Shown here: positions 45,354 to 54,182 of the stretch, piece by piece
How the letters are laid out: each line of letters starts with the position of its first letter
Position numbering within the stretch: the stretch's first letter is position 1
Assembly: GCA_009843505.1 (NCBI GenBank)
Contig: VYDI01000034.1
Coordinates: forward strand, 496,001 to 560,000
DNA: 64,000 nucleotides
Origin: Holophagales bacterium
GTDB lineage: Bacteria > Acidobacteriota > Thermoanaerobaculia > Multivoradales > Multivoraceae
Direction of reading: 5' to 3'
Program-made: the position numbers and the translations under genes
The notes under the pieces: generated by a model
What the model was told of the DNA's origin: nothing
Seen by the model: the letters and a program-made list of their open reading frames with translations, nothing else
The model's database searches: none

Positions 45354-46711
45354 AGCCGGTCGAGCAGCACCGCGCCGAGGATCAGGGCCCCGAACACGAC
45401 CTTCTGCTCGTAGGACGCGACACCCGCGATGTTCAGGCCGTTCTGGATGACGGCGATGATCATCGCGCCAATCAGCGTCCCCGCAATCCGGCCTCGGCCG
45501 CCCGCCAGGCTCGCGCCGCCGACCACCACGGCGGCGATCACCTGCAACTCGTAGAGCTCTCCGGCGTTGGGCCTTCCGCCCTCGAAGCGCGAAGCGTCGA
45601 CGATCCCCGCCAGGCCGGTGAAAGCCCCGCACAGGCAGTACACGGCGAGCAGCACTGCGGTCACCGGCACGCCCGACAGGCGCGCCGCCTCGACGTTGCC
45701 GCCCACGGCGTAGACGTAGCGTCCGAACATTGTCCGCGTCATCAGCACGTGGGCGGCGATGAACAGGACGAGCATGAGCACGATGGGGTTCGGCACGCCG
45801 AGCACGGCGCCGTTGCCGAGCCAGGCGAAGGCCGTCGCGTCGACCCGCACCGCCTCCGGCGTCCCTTCGGCGCCTCCGCCCACCAGGCGCCGCTGATGAC
45901 CGACGGCGAGGATCAACGCCAGACCGCGAGCGAGCATCATCAGGCCCAGGGTGGCGACGAACGGCGGCACCCGGAACGCGGTGACCATCGTCCCGCTGAG
46001 GAGACCGCCCAGGGCAGCGGCCGCGACACCCAGGAGCATCGCCGCAAGAAGTCCCGCCGGCGAGGCGGCGGCGCCGCCGAACCACTCCTGCGCGGCCACC
46101 GCCGCGATCACGCCGGCCAGCGCCAGCAGGCTGCCGACCGAGAGATCGATTCCCGCGGTCAGGATGACCAGGGTCATGCCGAGCGCGATGATCGCGATGT
46201 CCGCGTTCTGGTTCACCACGTTGAGCAGGTTGCGTGGCGTCAGAAAGGTGGGCCAGTAGTAGCTCCTCGGCGAGAACACCCGCGCCCCAGCGCTTCGTAC
46301 CGGTCCCCAATCGGACGCGATCCGGTGGGTGGCGATCGCATCGAGCGAACCGTCGAGCCCGGCAAGCCGCTCCAGTTCGAGCCGCACGTCACGCGGCTGG
46401 CCGAACACGCGGCCGGCGATTCGGACGCCGGAATCGTCGAGGCCTTCCTCGATCGCCCGCGCGAACACCCGGTCGGCCTCCGTGTCCCGCGCCACGACGA
46501 GCACCGAGCACGGCGCCGGGCACGCCTCCAGCACCTGGCGGGCGACCGCGGCGCCTGAACGACTCGTGATCGGGTTCTGCTCGCGCCAGGTCGCCACGCT
46601 CGAGATCAGGCAGAGGAGGGCCAGGACGACGACCGAGAGGTTCCGGCTCAGGAGGTCGAGTAACTTGCGGCGCCAGCGACCGGCGGCGGACTCACCGACG
46701 TCTTCAGGCAA
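45287..46711 (-). CDS. Sugar ABC transporter permease (RbsC-like) with large extracytoplasmic insertion
   Basis: A 474-residue protein of the BPD_transp_2 family (ribose/galactose/inositol-type importers). The core from residue 155 is standard: FLTPRNLLNV, LGMTLVILTAGIDLSVGS, VPPFVATLGLM, YAVGGN, GRIAGTLIGA. Between the first membrane helix (about 24-40) and this core lie about 110 extra residues (45-155) with an alternating strand-helix pattern (SVLVVARDTEADRVFARAIE). TTG 46711 is chosen because GGAGGG lies eight bases upstream; it overlaps the ATPase gene by eight bases. Third gene of a binding protein-ATPase-permease operon. Confidence 0.9.
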   Translation of the reverse strand: MPEDVGESAAGRWRRKLLDLLSRNLSVVVLALLCLISSVATWREQNPITSRSGAAVARQVLEACPAPCSVLVVARDTEADRVFARAIEEGLDDSGVRIAGRVFGQPRDVRLELERLAGLDGSLDAIATHRIASDWGPVRSAGARVFSPRSYYWPTFLTPRNLLNVVNQNADIAIIALGMTLVILTAGIDLSVGSLLALAGVIAAVAAQEWFGGAAASPAGLLAAMLLGVAAAALGGLLSGTMVTAFRVPPFVATLGLMMLARGLALILAVGHQRRLVGGGAEGTPEAVRVDATAFAWLGNGAVLGVPNPIVLMLVLFIAAHVLMTRTMFGRYVYAVGGNVEAARLSGVPVTAVLLAVYCLCGAFTGLAGIVDASRFEGGRPNAGELYELQVIAAVVVGGASLAGGRGRIAGTLIGAMIIAVIQNGLNIAGVASYEQKVVFGALILGAVLLDRLQPKIASRRARMTRGSTPTPVQ

Positions 46712-48242
46712 CGGAAGGTCCCTCCGAACGGTCGATACCGGCGGCGATCCGCAACACACCGGCCGGATCGGCGCTCGCCGGATCCGCGATCTCGCCCCGG
46801 ATGCGACCCTCGTGCATGACCAGCACGCGGTCGCTCAACCCGAGAACCTCCTCCAGCTCCGAACTGATCAGGAGCACGGACTTGCCCTCCGAAGCGATGC
46901 GGCGAATCCACTCGTAGATCTCGTAGCGCGCCCCGACATCGATGCCCCGGGTCGGCTCGTCGCAGAGAACGACCCGCGCGCCCCGCTCGAGCCACCTGGC
47001 GATCACGACCTTCTGCTGGTTGCCGCCCGACAGGGTCGCTGCCCGCTGGCCGGGACTGGACAGCCGGATGTCCAGTTGCTCTCTCCACCGACTGAAGGCG
47101 CGCCCCTCGCGGCGGCGATCGACGAGGCCGCGCCAGCGCCGGAAGCGGTCCAGGTTGGGAAGCGCGAAGTTGTCCCGCGCGCTACGACTCAGCACGAGAC
47201 CCTGGCCCCTGCGATCCTCCGGCAGCAGGCAGATGCCGCTCCTGATCGCCTGCCGCGGCGACCGGAGGTCGAGCCGCCTGCCGTCGAGCCGCACCTCGCC
47301 ACCGTCCGAGGCCATGGCGCCCGAGATCATCCGCGCCACCTCGGTCCGGCCCGCGCCTACCAGACCGGCGAGTCCCAGCACCTCGCCGCGACGAATGTCG
47401 AAGGACACATCGCGAACCCGGCTTCCGGCGGACAGCCCCAGAACTTCGAGCCGCGGCTCACCGATCGCCTGCGGGAGTCGAGGGGGAAACTCCATGCTCA
47501 GGCTGCGGCCGACCATCGCCTCGATCAACGCATCGCGATCCAGGGGCAGGCGACGATCGCCGCCGCCGGCAGGTTCATGCCGGTCGATGCTACGCACCAG
47601 TTCGCCGTCGCGGAGTACGGCGACGCGATCGGCGACCGCCTCGATCTCCTCAAGCCGGTGACTGATGTAGATCGCGGCAGCACCCCGCCGCGCCACTCCC
47701 CGCACCTGACGCAGCAAGGCCCGCGCCTCGCGTGGCGACAGCGCCGCCGTCGGCTCGTCCAGGATCAGCAGCCGGGGTTCGAGCGCCAGAGCCTTCGCGA
47801 TCTCCACCGCCTGGCGGGCGCCGAGCGACAACTCCGAGCAACGGGCATCGGGATCGATGTCCAACTCCAGCAAGCCGAGCAGACGCCGCGCCTCCCGCTC
47901 TTCCCAACGCCGGCGGACGATCCCCCGCCGGGACCAGCCGGCGCCGAGAAAGAGGTTCTCGCGCACGCTCAGTTGCGGCACCAGGCTGAGTTCCTGGTGG
48001 ATCACCGCGATTCCTCGTTCGCGCGCTTCCGCGGGCGATGCGAACGCGGCGGTTTCGCCCCCGAACTCGATCCGGCCGCCGTCGGGCCGCTCCGCGCCCG
48101 AGACGATCCGGATCAGGGTGCTCTTGCCGGCGCCGTTCTCGCCGACCAGGCCCAGCACCTCTCCGGCGCCCACCACCAGGCTGACGCCGCGAAGGGCGTC
48201 CACGCCCGGGTAGCTCTTGCTGATCCGATGGAGTTCGAGCAA
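46704..48242 (-). CDS. Sugar ABC transporter ATPase, tandem domains (RbsA/MglA-like)
   Basis: A 512-residue protein with two ATPase halves. First: Walker A GENGAGKST, signature altered to LSLGARQ, Walker B LLILDEPTAAL. Second: degenerate Walker A GLVGAGRTE, signature LSGGNQQK, Walker B VVLCDEPTRGID. This asymmetric pattern is standard for ribose/galactose/xylose importers. A TTG start is used, 22 bases after the binding-protein gene; the stop overlaps the permease start. It powers uptake with the neighbouring permease and binding protein. Confidence 0.94.
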   Translation of the reverse strand: MLELHRISKSYPGVDALRGVSLVVGAGEVLGLVGENGAGKSTLIRIVSGAERPDGGRIEFGGETAAFASPAEARERGIAVIHQELSLVPQLSVRENLFLGAGWSRRGIVRRRWEEREARRLLGLLELDIDPDARCSELSLGARQAVEIAKALALEPRLLILDEPTAALSPREARALLRQVRGVARRGAAAIYISHRLEEIEAVADRVAVLRDGELVRSIDRHEPAGGGDRRLPLDRDALIEAMVGRSLSMEFPPRLPQAIGEPRLEVLGLSAGSRVRDVSFDIRRGEVLGLAGLVGAGRTEVARMISGAMASDGGEVRLDGRRLDLRSPRQAIRSGICLLPEDRRGQGLVLSRSARDNFALPNLDRFRRWRGLVDRRREGRAFSRWREQLDIRLSSPGQRAATLSGGNQQKVVIARWLERGARVVLCDEPTRGIDVGARYEIYEWIRRIASEGKSVLLISSELEEVLGLSDRVLVMHEGRIRGEIADPASADPAGVLRIAAGIDRSEGPSVA

Positions 48243-48264
48243 GTGACCGCCGGCCGGCCGAGCC

Positions 48265-49236
48265 CTAGTCGAGTGTCGGATCCTGCTCGGCGTCGGCCTG
48301 CCGGTAGAGCTCCGTCGGGATCAGGTGGACGCGCTCGAAGTCCTCGCCGTCGAGGTAGCGCACGATGTTCTGCACCGTCATCACACCCATCCGGTCCGGG
48401 TACTGAATCGGATCGGCGTAGATCTTCCCGTCCCGGATCGCCTCCCGACCCGCGATCTCGCCGTCGAAGCCCACGATCCTGACCTGGTCCGCCCGTCCCG
48501 CCTGCTCGAGCGCGGTGCGCGCGCCCAGGGCCGAGGGATCGTTGATCGCGAACACGCCCGCAAGGTCCGGATACGCCTGGATGCCGTCCGCCATCGCCCG
48601 GTAACCCTCGTCGCGCAGGCCGCCGCCCTCGAGTTCGGCCACGATCTCGATCCGGCCCTCGGTCCGATCCCGGTTGTACTCCCCGATCGCGTGGCGGAAG
48701 CCGTCAACCCGCAGGACGCAGGAGTTGGCCTGCTTGAAGTGCAACACGAGCACCTCACCGCCCGCCTCGCCAAGCGCCTCGATCATCGCCTCGCCGGCCA
48801 GCAGCCCGCCCTGGTAGTTGTCGGTGCCGACATGACCGGCGATCTCGACACCGTCGGCGACGGCCTGGAGATCGGACGTGAACACCGGCACCCCGGCTTC
48901 GTTCGCCCGCCGCACCGCGGGACCGATGGCGATCCGGTCCACCGGGTTCAGCACGATCGCGACGACGCCGGAAGCCAGGAAGTTGTCGACCTGCTGCGAC
49001 TGCCGGTTCACGTCGCGCTCGGCATCGGTGACCACGACGTCAAAGCCGTGGCGCTCCGCCTCCGCGGTCAGACTGTCGGCGATGATCTTGAAGAACGGGT
49101 TCTTGAGCGTCATCGCCGAGAAACCGATCGTTCCCCGCGCGACGCTCCCGCTTTCGCCCCCGTCCATGCCGCCGGCGCAGGCGCCGAGAGCGGCCAGGGC
49201 GATCGCCGCTGCGGTTCCCACGAGTAAACGCTTCAC
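48265..49236 (-). CDS. Sugar ABC transporter substrate-binding lipoprotein (RbsB-like)
   Basis: A 323-residue periplasmic-binding protein of the Peripla_BP_4 family. The lipoprotein signal ends ALGAC. Then TIGFSAMTLKNPFFKIIADSL, the usual first strand and helix, DVNRQSQQVDNFLASGV, GTDNYQGGLLAGE and FAINDPSALGA. It captures a sugar or cyclitol for the ATPase and permease encoded downstream. GTG 49236 is chosen because it gives the lipoprotein signal; the frame is open further, antisense to the divergent ATPase gene. Confidence 0.93.
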   Translation of the reverse strand: MKRLLVGTAAAIALAALGACAGGMDGGESGSVARGTIGFSAMTLKNPFFKIIADSLTAEAERHGFDVVVTDAERDVNRQSQQVDNFLASGVVAIVLNPVDRIAIGPAVRRANEAGVPVFTSDLQAVADGVEIAGHVGTDNYQGGLLAGEAMIEALGEAGGEVLVLHFKQANSCVLRVDGFRHAIGEYNRDRTEGRIEIVAELEGGGLRDEGYRAMADGIQAYPDLAGVFAINDPSALGARTALEQAGRADQVRIVGFDGEIAGREAIRDGKIYADPIQYPDRMGVMTVQNIVRYLDGEDFERVHLIPTELYRQADAEQDPTLD

Positions 49237-49274
49237 GATCCGCCGATTGTGACACGCAACCCGTAGGGGCCGGA

Positions 49275-49280
49275 TAGAGT
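49275..49280 (+). promoter_or_regulatory. -10-like box exactly 7 bases before ATG 49288
   Basis: TAGAGT is followed by seven bases and the ATG, so the expected transcription start coincides with the start codon. No ribosome site is present. Confidence 0.4.
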
Positions 49281-49287
49281 CGCGCCG

Positions 49288-51177
49288 ATGACCGAAACCG
49301 GTGTGTCCTCGTCGGCCGCGGCTCAGCCGCTGCTTCGGATACGCGAACTCCGGACCTACTTCCACGGCAAGCGCGAGACGGTCCGGGCCGTCGACGACAT
49401 CGATCTGACGATCCAGGAGGGCGAAACGCTCGGGCTGGTCGGCGAATCGGGTTCGGGCAAGTCGGTGACCTCGCTGTCTGTGATGCGTCTGCTCGAGAGC
49501 ACCGCGAACATCGAGAGCGGGAAGATCGCCTACTTCGGCCGCGATCTGATTCATCTGCCGAACCGCGACATGCGGAACCTGCGCGGCAAGGACATCGGGA
49601 TGATCTTCCAGGAGCCGGGCACCTCCCTGAACCCGGTGTTCAGGGTCGGCGACCAGGTCGGGGAGGCGCTCCGCGTCCATCTCGGGATGAACCGCCAGGA
49701 AGCGCGCCGGCGGACGATCGAGCTGTTCGAGGAAGTCGGCATCCCGGAACCGGAACGCCGCGTGGACAGCTATCCCCACGAGATGTCGGGCGGCCAGAAG
49801 CAACGGGTGATGATCGCCATGGCCCTGTCCTGCAATCCGAAGCTCCTGATCGCCGACGAGCCGACGACCGCACTCGACGTAACGATCCAGGCCCAGATCC
49901 TGGACCTGATCCGCCGCCTGCGCGACGAGCGCGGCATGTCCATCCTGTTCATCAGCCACGACCTGGGGGTGATCGCCGAGATCGCCGACCGGATCGCGGT
50001 CATGTTCCGCGGCCGGATCGTCGAGCGCGGCCGGGTCACCGAAGTGTTCAACGACCCGCGGCATCCCTACACCAAGGGACTGCTCGCCTGCCGTCCGCAC
50101 CTCGACCGCGACTTCCGGCGCCTGCCCACCGTCGCGGACTTCATGGATGTGGAGGAGGATGGCGACGAGGGCGAGATCCGGATCACCGAACGCGAGATCA
50201 CCGAGGACTCGCTGAACGAACTGGTCGGCCGCGGGCGCGGCCGCCTGCTCCATCCAGGCGCTGCGCTCGAGAACCTGGGCTACGCGGAGGATCCGGGACC
50301 CGGCGAACTCGTGCCGGACGACACGGAACCGCTGCTCGAGGTGCGCGACCTCAAGGTCTACTACCCGATCCGGAGCGGCTTCCTGCGCCGGCAGGTGGGG
50401 GACGTTCGCGCGGTCGACGGCATCTCCTTCGACGTCTATCCCGGCCAGACGCTCGGACTGGTCGGAGAGTCCGGTTGCGGCAAGACGACGACCGGGCTGG
50501 CCCTGCTGCGCCTGATCGACGTCACCGCCGGCACGGTCCGGTTCGAGGACCAGGACGTCACGGCGATCCCGTCGAGCCGTCTGCGGGCCCTGCGCGGCCA
50601 GATGCAGATCATCCTCCAGGATCCCTACTCGTCGCTCAACCCGCGGATGACGGTCGAGGCGATGCTCAGCGAGGCGATGGCGATCCACAAGATCGGCGAC
50701 GGCCGTAGCGACCGTCGCGACCGCGCGGCCCGGCTACTCGAGGAGGTCGGCATGGAGACCGGCCACCTGCGGCGCTACCCTCACGAGTTCTCCGGCGGCC
50801 AGCGCCAGCGGATATCGGTCGCCCGCGCGCTGGCGGTTCAGCCCAGGCTGATCATCTGCGACGAGTCGGTTTCCGCCCTCGACGTCTCGGTGCAGGCGCA
50901 GGTCCTGAACCTGCTCAAGGACCTTCAGGAGGAGCGCGGCCTGACCTACATCTTCATCAGCCACGACCTGTCGGTGGTCAAGTTCATGTCCGACATGATG
51001 GCGGTCATGCTCGACGGCCGGATCGTCGAACAGGGACCGTCGGAGGCGATCTACGCGGCGCCCCGCGAGGACTACACCCGCCGCCTGATCGACGCCGTTC
51101 CCGACGACTCGATCGCCAACATCGAACGCCGGCAGCAGCAGCGGAGAGAAGCTCGGAGCATGCGCGGGGTCCATTGA
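49288..51177 (+). CDS. Fused dipeptide/oligopeptide-type ABC ATPase (DppD-DppF / GsiA-like)
   Basis: A 629-residue protein with two complete ATPase modules joined by a linker (about 290-345). Module 1: [28 protein letters not shown]. Module 2: [31 protein letters not shown]. Both carry the oligopeptide-transporter tail motifs ([16 protein letters not shown]). The usual partners, two DppBC-type permeases and a binding protein, are absent here; instead a YfcC-type carrier gene overlaps the 3' end by four bases. Starts with ATG 49288, divergent from the sugar importer operon. Confidence 0.93.
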   Translation: MTETGVSSSAAAQPLLRIRELRTYFHGKRETVRAVDDIDLTIQEGETLGLVGESGSGKSVTSLSVMRLLESTANIESGKIAYFGRDLIHLPNRDMRNLRGKDIGMIFQEPGTSLNPVFRVGDQVGEALRVHLGMNRQEARRRTIELFEEVGIPEPERRVDSYPHEMSGGQKQRVMIAMALSCNPKLLIADEPTTALDVTIQAQILDLIRRLRDERGMSILFISHDLGVIAEIADRIAVMFRGRIVERGRVTEVFNDPRHPYTKGLLACRPHLDRDFRRLPTVADFMDVEEDGDEGEIRITEREITEDSLNELVGRGRGRLLHPGAALENLGYAEDPGPGELVPDDTEPLLEVRDLKVYYPIRSGFLRRQVGDVRAVDGISFDVYPGQTLGLVGESGCGKTTTGLALLRLIDVTAGTVRFEDQDVTAIPSSRLRALRGQMQIILQDPYSSLNPRMTVEAMLSEAMAIHKIGDGRSDRRDRAARLLEEVGMETGHLRRYPHEFSGGQRQRISVARALAVQPRLIICDESVSALDVSVQAQVLNLLKDLQEERGLTYIFISHDLSVVKFMSDMMAVMLDGRIVEQGPSEAIYAAPREDYTRRLIDAVPDDSIANIERRQQQRREARSMRGVH

Positions 51178-52556
51178 CCAGCAACGGCAGCCGGTTTCCT
51201 GAGGCCCTCGTCCTCATCTTCGCGATGATCGTGGCCGCGCAGGTGCTGACCTACCTGCTGCCGGCCGGCGAGTACGAACGCGACGGCCGCCAGGTCCTGG
51301 CCGGCACCTACCACGCGGTGGAAGCCGCGCCCCTGCCCTGGCACGCCGCCCTGACCAAGGTGCCGCGCGGGCTCGAAGCTGCCGCCGAGATCATTTTCTT
51401 CGTCTTCCTGGTCGGCGGCGCGATAGGGGTCATCCGCGCCACCGGCGCGATCGACGCCGCGATCGGGGCAGCGATCAGGGCCCTTGGAGGCCGGCCGATC
51501 CTGCTCGTCGGCGGCATGACGACCCTGTTCGCGGTCGGCTCGTCGACGATCGGCATGGCCGAGGAGTACATGCCTTTCGTGCCGATCCTGGTCGCCATGT
51601 GCATCGCGCTCGGGATGGACGCGGTCGTGGCTCTCGGCATGGTCTACCTCGGCGCCGGGATCGGCTACGGCACCGCGGCGATCAACCCCTTCACCGTGAT
51701 GATCGCAAAGGACATCGCCGGCCAGGACCCCGGCACCGGCTTCGGGCTGCGCTGGGCCCTTCTGGCGGTCATGCTGGTGATCGGGATCCACCACATCCTG
51801 CGCTACGCGCGCCGCATCGAAAACGACCCGGAGCGGAGCCTGGTGCATGACGTCGACTACTCCGGCGGCGGACACGGGTTGAGCGCGGCCGATCTCACGC
51901 CGGCCCGGCTCGGCATCCTGGGCTCCTTCGCCGCGATGATCGGTGTCTTCATCTGGGGCGTCAACGTGCACGGCTGGTACCTGGTCGAACTCGCGGCGCT
52001 CTTCCTGGGCGTGACGATCATCTCGGCCGTCCTGGGCAAGGTGTCGGCGAACCGGACCGCCAGATCCTTCACCAGCGGCGCCGCCGAACTGACCGGTACG
52101 GCCCTGTTGATCGGCTTCGCGCGCACGATCGAGGTCGTGCTCTCGGACGCCCGGGTCATCGACACCGTGATCCACGGCATCGCCTCGCTGCTCGGGCGGG
52201 CGGAGGCCCTGGGTTCCGGCGCTGCCGTCGTCTCCGCCTGGGGCATGCTGGCCGTGCAGAGCGTCTGCAACTTCCTGATTCCCTCGGGCAGCGGCCAGGC
52301 CTACGTGACGATGCCGATCATGGCGCCGCTCGCCGACCTCACCGGCGTTGGCCGCGAGACGTCCGTGCTCGCCTACCAGCTCGGCGACGGGTTGATGAAC
52401 CTGATCGTGCCCACGAACGCCCTGCTCATGGGCATGCTGCTCCTCGCGCGCATCCCCTACCAGCGCTGGCTGCGGTTCATCCTGCCCGCCATGATCAAGC
52501 TCTACGTCGTCGCGATGCTCATCCTCGCGGTGGCCGCGCTGATGCGGTTCGAGTAG
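51174..52556 (+). CDS. YfcC/DcuC-superfamily (basic amino acid antiporter-like) membrane carrier
   Basis: A 460-residue protein with about twelve membrane segments. Typical for the YfcC family: [12 protein letters not shown] after the first helix, [59 protein letters not shown] and [19 protein letters not shown]. Transport of dicarboxylates, arginine or ornithine has been proposed for relatives; substrate unproven. A TTG start overlaps the upstream ATPase stop by four bases, so the two are translationally coupled: an ABC ATPase with peptide-type signature next to a secondary carrier. Confidence 0.9.
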   Translation: MTSNGSRFPEALVLIFAMIVAAQVLTYLLPAGEYERDGRQVLAGTYHAVEAAPLPWHAALTKVPRGLEAAAEIIFFVFLVGGAIGVIRATGAIDAAIGAAIRALGGRPILLVGGMTTLFAVGSSTIGMAEEYMPFVPILVAMCIALGMDAVVALGMVYLGAGIGYGTAAINPFTVMIAKDIAGQDPGTGFGLRWALLAVMLVIGIHHILRYARRIENDPERSLVHDVDYSGGGHGLSAADLTPARLGILGSFAAMIGVFIWGVNVHGWYLVELAALFLGVTIISAVLGKVSANRTARSFTSGAAELTGTALLIGFARTIEVVLSDARVIDTVIHGIASLLGRAEALGSGAAVVSAWGMLAVQSVCNFLIPSGSGQAYVTMPIMAPLADLTGVGRETSVLAYQLGDGLMNLIVPTNALLMGMLLLARIPYQRWLRFILPAMIKLYVVAMLILAVAALMRFE

Positions 52557-52692
52557 CCGCCTGCATCACCGGGAGTCGCCGCGCAGAACGGAGCCGGCCT
52601 CACGGCCGGCGCGGCACTCTGGCCGCCTCCGGCGGCAGCCGGCGGGGACGCCGGCGCACCCAGTCCGCGGACGACTCCCCGCGATGCAGCTA
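52557..52692. repeat. Palindromic intergenic element, copy 2
   Basis: It fills the whole gap between two convergent genes. TGCATCACCGGGAGTCG (52562-52578) is matched by its inverted counterpart at 52672-52688 (15 of 17 pairs). The 27-nt core 52638-52664 is identical to the inverse of 43438-43464. Both ends abut TAG stop codons (52554-52556 and, on the minus strand, 52692-52690). Confidence 0.8.
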
Positions 52693-53541
52693 CAGGTTCA
52701 GCTTCGCCGGCAGGTAGCGGTCGATCAGACCCTGGTAACGCGGCCGCAGTGCGGCGGCATCCGGCGGATTGTCGCTCTTGGAATACAGGTCGTAGCCGTT
52801 GAAGAGCCGCACCCAGGCGAACATCTCCCGGTCACGGTCGTTCATCAGCTCCTGGTACGCGCCCTCGCGGTGACACGCATAGAAGGAGTGGTAGCGGATC
52901 ATGTAGAGCGCCGGCTCCGGCAGATAGTCGCTGAGCACCTGGTAGAGGTACTCGTCATGGCCCCAGGACAGGTGAACCTGGTCCAGGCCGCAGCCAGCTT
53001 CGTACATACCGAGGGGTGTCGAGTAGGTCGGATCCGCCGCGTCCGGGTTGCCCTCGAACAGCTCCGGATAGACGATCCGGTCCGAAAACGCGCAGCCGAC
53101 CGGAAAGGTGTCGCCGACCACCGCCCACTGCGGCTCGCCCCACAGGCAGAGCACCTTGCCCAGGTCGTGTACCAGTCCGACCAGCACGAACCAATCCGGG
53201 TGTCCGTCGGCCCGGATCGCCTCCGCCGTCTGCAACAGGTGGTCGAGCTGGGAGAGGTCCAGATCCGGGTCCGAGTCGTCCACCAGAGTGTTCAGAAACT
53301 CGAGCGCTTCCCACGTCGGGAGTTCGGCCCGGTCGAGGGTGAGGTACTCGGCCTTCTTGTCCTGAACGAAGTCCCAGGTCTGGTTCCGGTGGTTCATCCG
53401 GTAGAACTCGCGCACCGTGTCGCGGGGGGGCGCCTCGAAGTCCCGGTAGTCCTCCCGGCGCTTGCCGCCCGATTCCGCCGGTGTCGGATAGAGCTCGGCA
53501 ACGAAGTCGTCCCAGTCGTCGAGTCGCTCAAGGGGCGCCAT
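52690..53541 (-). CDS. Inositol oxygenase (MIOX)
   Basis: A 283-residue di-iron oxygenase converting myo-inositol plus O2 to D-glucuronate. The family signatures are very clear: [61 protein letters not shown] and [12 protein letters not shown]. By alignment with the known iron ligands of the mammalian enzyme, they are His101, His125, Asp126, His195, His218 and Asp251, all conserved. The length matches the 285-residue human protein. ATG 53541 is preceded at exactly seven bases by TAGCGT, suggesting leaderless mRNA. The enzyme is mainly eukaryotic and rarer in bacteria. Confidence 0.95.
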   Translation of the reverse strand: MAPLERLDDWDDFVAELYPTPAESGGKRREDYRDFEAPPRDTVREFYRMNHRNQTWDFVQDKKAEYLTLDRAELPTWEALEFLNTLVDDSDPDLDLSQLDHLLQTAEAIRADGHPDWFVLVGLVHDLGKVLCLWGEPQWAVVGDTFPVGCAFSDRIVYPELFEGNPDAADPTYSTPLGMYEAGCGLDQVHLSWGHDEYLYQVLSDYLPEPALYMIRYHSFYACHREGAYQELMNDRDREMFAWVRLFNGYDLYSKSDNPPDAAALRPRYQGLIDRYLPAKLNL

Positions 53542-53548
53542 TGGCGAT

Positions 53549-53554
53549 ACGCTA
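53549..53554 (-). promoter_or_regulatory. Extended -10 box 7 bases before the inositol oxygenase ATG
   Basis: On the minus strand TGTTAGCGT is an extended -10 (TGn plus TAGCGT), separated by seven bases from ATG 53541. No ribosome site is visible. Confidence 0.4.
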
Positions 53555-53597
53555 ACAGGCCGACGCCCCACCAACAGGGGGAGGACCCGACCCGAGA

Positions 53598-53951
53598 GTG
53601 CCCTACACGGTCTACAAGCTCCTGCACGTGCTGGGAGCGGTCATGGTGCTTGCCGCCGCGGGCGGCGTAGCGGTTCACGCCGCGAACGGCGGTCGCAAGG
53701 AGGACAACCAGCTGCGCGGCCTGCTCGCCGCCATGCACGGAGTCGGCCTGGTCCTGAGCGTCGTCGCCGGTTTCGGCATGCTCGGCGCCAGCCTGCCCGG
53801 CTGGGCCTGGGTGAAGCTGGTCATCTGGTTGTGCTTCGGAGCCGCGCTCGCGCTGCCCTATCGCAACCAGGCGCTGGCCAAGCCGCTGGTCGTCATCCTG
53901 CCGCTGCTGGCGGCGGTCGCTGCGTACCTGTCGCTGTACAAGCCGTTCTGA
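53598..53951 (+). CDS. Small four-helix membrane protein
   Basis: A 117-residue protein with four hydrophobic segments: [53 protein letters not shown] and [17 protein letters not shown]. Histidines in helices 1 and 2 (KLLHVLG and AMHGVG) recall SirB2-like or haem-binding small membrane proteins, but no family is certain. GTG start 56 bases from the divergent inositol oxygenase start. Confidence 0.7.
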   Translation: MPYTVYKLLHVLGAVMVLAAAGGVAVHAANGGRKEDNQLRGLLAAMHGVGLVLSVVAGFGMLGASLPGWAWVKLVIWLCFGAALALPYRNQALAKPLVVILPLLAAVAAYLSLYKPF

Positions 53952-54069
53952 GGAGCTGGCAGGGCGCGCCGGTCAGACTTCCGTCAGACAGAGGTCAGGC
54001 CCGTGGACTCGCTCCGCGGCGAGAATCTGGAATCCGGATCGAACTCCGGCTGTTTCCGTTCGTACATAT

Positions 54070-54150
54070 GAACGGGTCTGTGCCACAAAGGGGCAAGGCA
54101 CGGACCCGTTCGGCGCCGGGTGGTGCGAGCGTGTCGCACCGCCCGGCGCC
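54070..54150. repeat. Two back-to-back long hairpins between convergent genes
   Basis: Hairpin 1: GAACGGGTCTGTGCC (54070-54084) pairs with 54097-54111 over a 12-base loop, 15 pairs with one G-U. Hairpin 2: GGCGCCGGGTGGTGCGA (54112-54128) pairs with 54134-54150 over GCGTG, 17 pairs with one G-U. They touch without a gap. No T-tract follows; they probably terminate or stabilise the convergent transcripts of the small membrane protein and the selenoprotein. Nothing else is evident in 53952-54182. Confidence 0.75.
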
Positions 54151-54182
54151 ACCTTCGCTCGGACGACGCTCCGCACCCGGCC

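Noticed and set aside
45287..46711. The extra block in the sugar permease as a frameshift artefact
   Set aside because: The segment is in frame, uses normal codon composition and is followed by an intact permease core.
49237..50688. N-terminal extension of the sugar-binding protein opposite the fused ABC ATPase
   Set aside because: A lipoprotein signal begins at 49236; the extension is antisense to a clear ATPase module.
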